A DNA stretch of 64,000 bases from Stenotrophomonas tumulicola (GTDB lineage: Bacteria > Pseudomonadota > Gammaproteobacteria > Xanthomonadales > Xanthomonadaceae): contig NZ_JACGXS010000001.1 of the NCBI RefSeq assembly GCF_014117215.1, positions 186,001-250,000 on the forward strand, given 5' to 3'. Positions 63,606 through 64,000 of the stretch are shown here, in pieces. The notes under the pieces are model-generated. The model was not told where the DNA came from. It searched no databases and saw only the letters and a list, made by a program, of their open reading frames with translations. Made by a program: the position numbers and the translations under genes. Positions within the stretch are counted from its first letter, which is position 1, and each line of letters opens with the position of its first letter.

Positions 63606-64000
63606 ATGAGCATCAAGAGTGACCGTTGGATCCGTCGCATGTCCGAGCAGCACGGCATGATCGAGCCGTTCGAGGCTGGGCAGGTGAAGCAGGCCGACGG
63701 CCAGCGCATCGTCAGCTATGGCACGTCCAGCTATGGCTACGACGTGCGCTGCTCGCGTGAGTTCAAGGTATTCACCAACATCAACTCGACCATCGTCGAC
63801 CCGAAGCACTTCGATCCGGGCAGCTTCGTCGACGTCACCGCCGATGAGTGCATCATCCCGCCCAACAGCTTCGCGCTGGCACGCACGGTGGAGTATTTCC
63901 GCATCCCGCGCGACACGCTGGTGGTCTGCCTGGGCAAGAGCACCTATGCACGCTGCGGCATCATCGTCAACGTGACGCCGCTGGAGCCGGAGTGGGAAGG
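63606..64000 (+). CDS. dcd: dCTP deaminase, 3' part outside window
   Basis: The first 131 residues of Dcd, starting [23 protein letters not shown]. The pattern [22 protein letters not shown] and [22 protein letters not shown] then [23 protein letters not shown] is diagnostic. The enzyme deaminates dCTP to dUTP for dTMP synthesis. The catalytic Glu lies in the PLEPEWEG stretch at the window edge. The gene continues to the right. Confidence 0.96.
   Translation, partial: MSIKSDRWIRRMSEQHGMIEPFEAGQVKQADGQRIVSYGTSSYGYDVRCSREFKVFTNINSTIVDPKHFDPGSFVDVTADECIIPPNSFALARTVEYFRIPRDTLVVCLGKSTYARCGIIVNVTPLEPEWE

Overview
The window reads as an ordinary chromosomal segment of a GC-rich gammaproteobacterium of the Xanthomonadaceae, most likely Stenotrophomonas or a close relative. 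The grounds are high GC, densely packed genes, several TonB-dependent receptors and secreted metallopeptidases, gene orders typical of the class (leuS-lptE-holA-nadD-rsfS-rlmH; maf-rng-yhdP-tldD; mrp-dcd), and at least 14 copies of the GTAG-type REP palindrome known from Stenotrophomonas maltophilia. I see no prophage, insertion sequence, CRISPR array, integron or obvious defence island. No new multi-gene system was found. The oddest signals are in intergenic DNA and in one degenerate peptidase.

Layout. 1-1271: N-terminal part of an MprF-like flippase. 1462-1809: RidA family. 1811-2550: gene-free repeat region with a 281-bp tandem duplication, three structured inverted-repeat elements and REPs. 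2592-12680: mostly minus-strand housekeeping genes (orphan RnfB-like ferredoxin, HAD phosphatase, metG, DUF2147, YaeR-like VOC protein, DUF885 peptidase, queuosine-precursor transporter, DUF502, intradiol dioxygenase, DUF4442, cnoX). 12789-20073: plus strand, with two small genes followed by leuS, lptE, holA, nadD, rsfS and rlmH, then tRNA-Asn. 20332-24959: minus strand, TonB-dependent receptor with its own TonB-like protein, and a SIMPL-domain protein. 25089-35267: maf, rng, yhdP, tldD, darP (opposite strand), pmbA, DUF4870. 35529-40232: minus-strand run phoA-like, WG-repeat-like protein, tilS, xseB, ispA.

40384-49131: DAACS symporter, two NlpC/P60 hydrolases, slyD, DUF418, gorA, EamA transporter, Atl-like protein, rhomboid protease. 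49182-62144: phytoene-dehydrogenase-like flavoprotein, VOC protein, Oar-like receptor, two tandem M13 peptidases (one lacking a zinc ligand) and a third TonB receptor. 62576-64000: mrp/apbC and the start of dcd.

How the parts fit. The housekeeping genes cover aminoacyl-tRNA synthesis, tRNA modification, ribosome assembly, RNA turnover, LPS export and transmembrane lipid traffic (LptE, YhdP), isoprenoid and NAD synthesis, redox control and Fe-S assembly. The accessory part (three TonB receptors, a TonB, two M13 and one DUF885 peptidase, secreted alkaline phosphatase, an amino-acid/dicarboxylate symporter) suits a scavenger of peptides and organic phosphate, which is an inference from families only.
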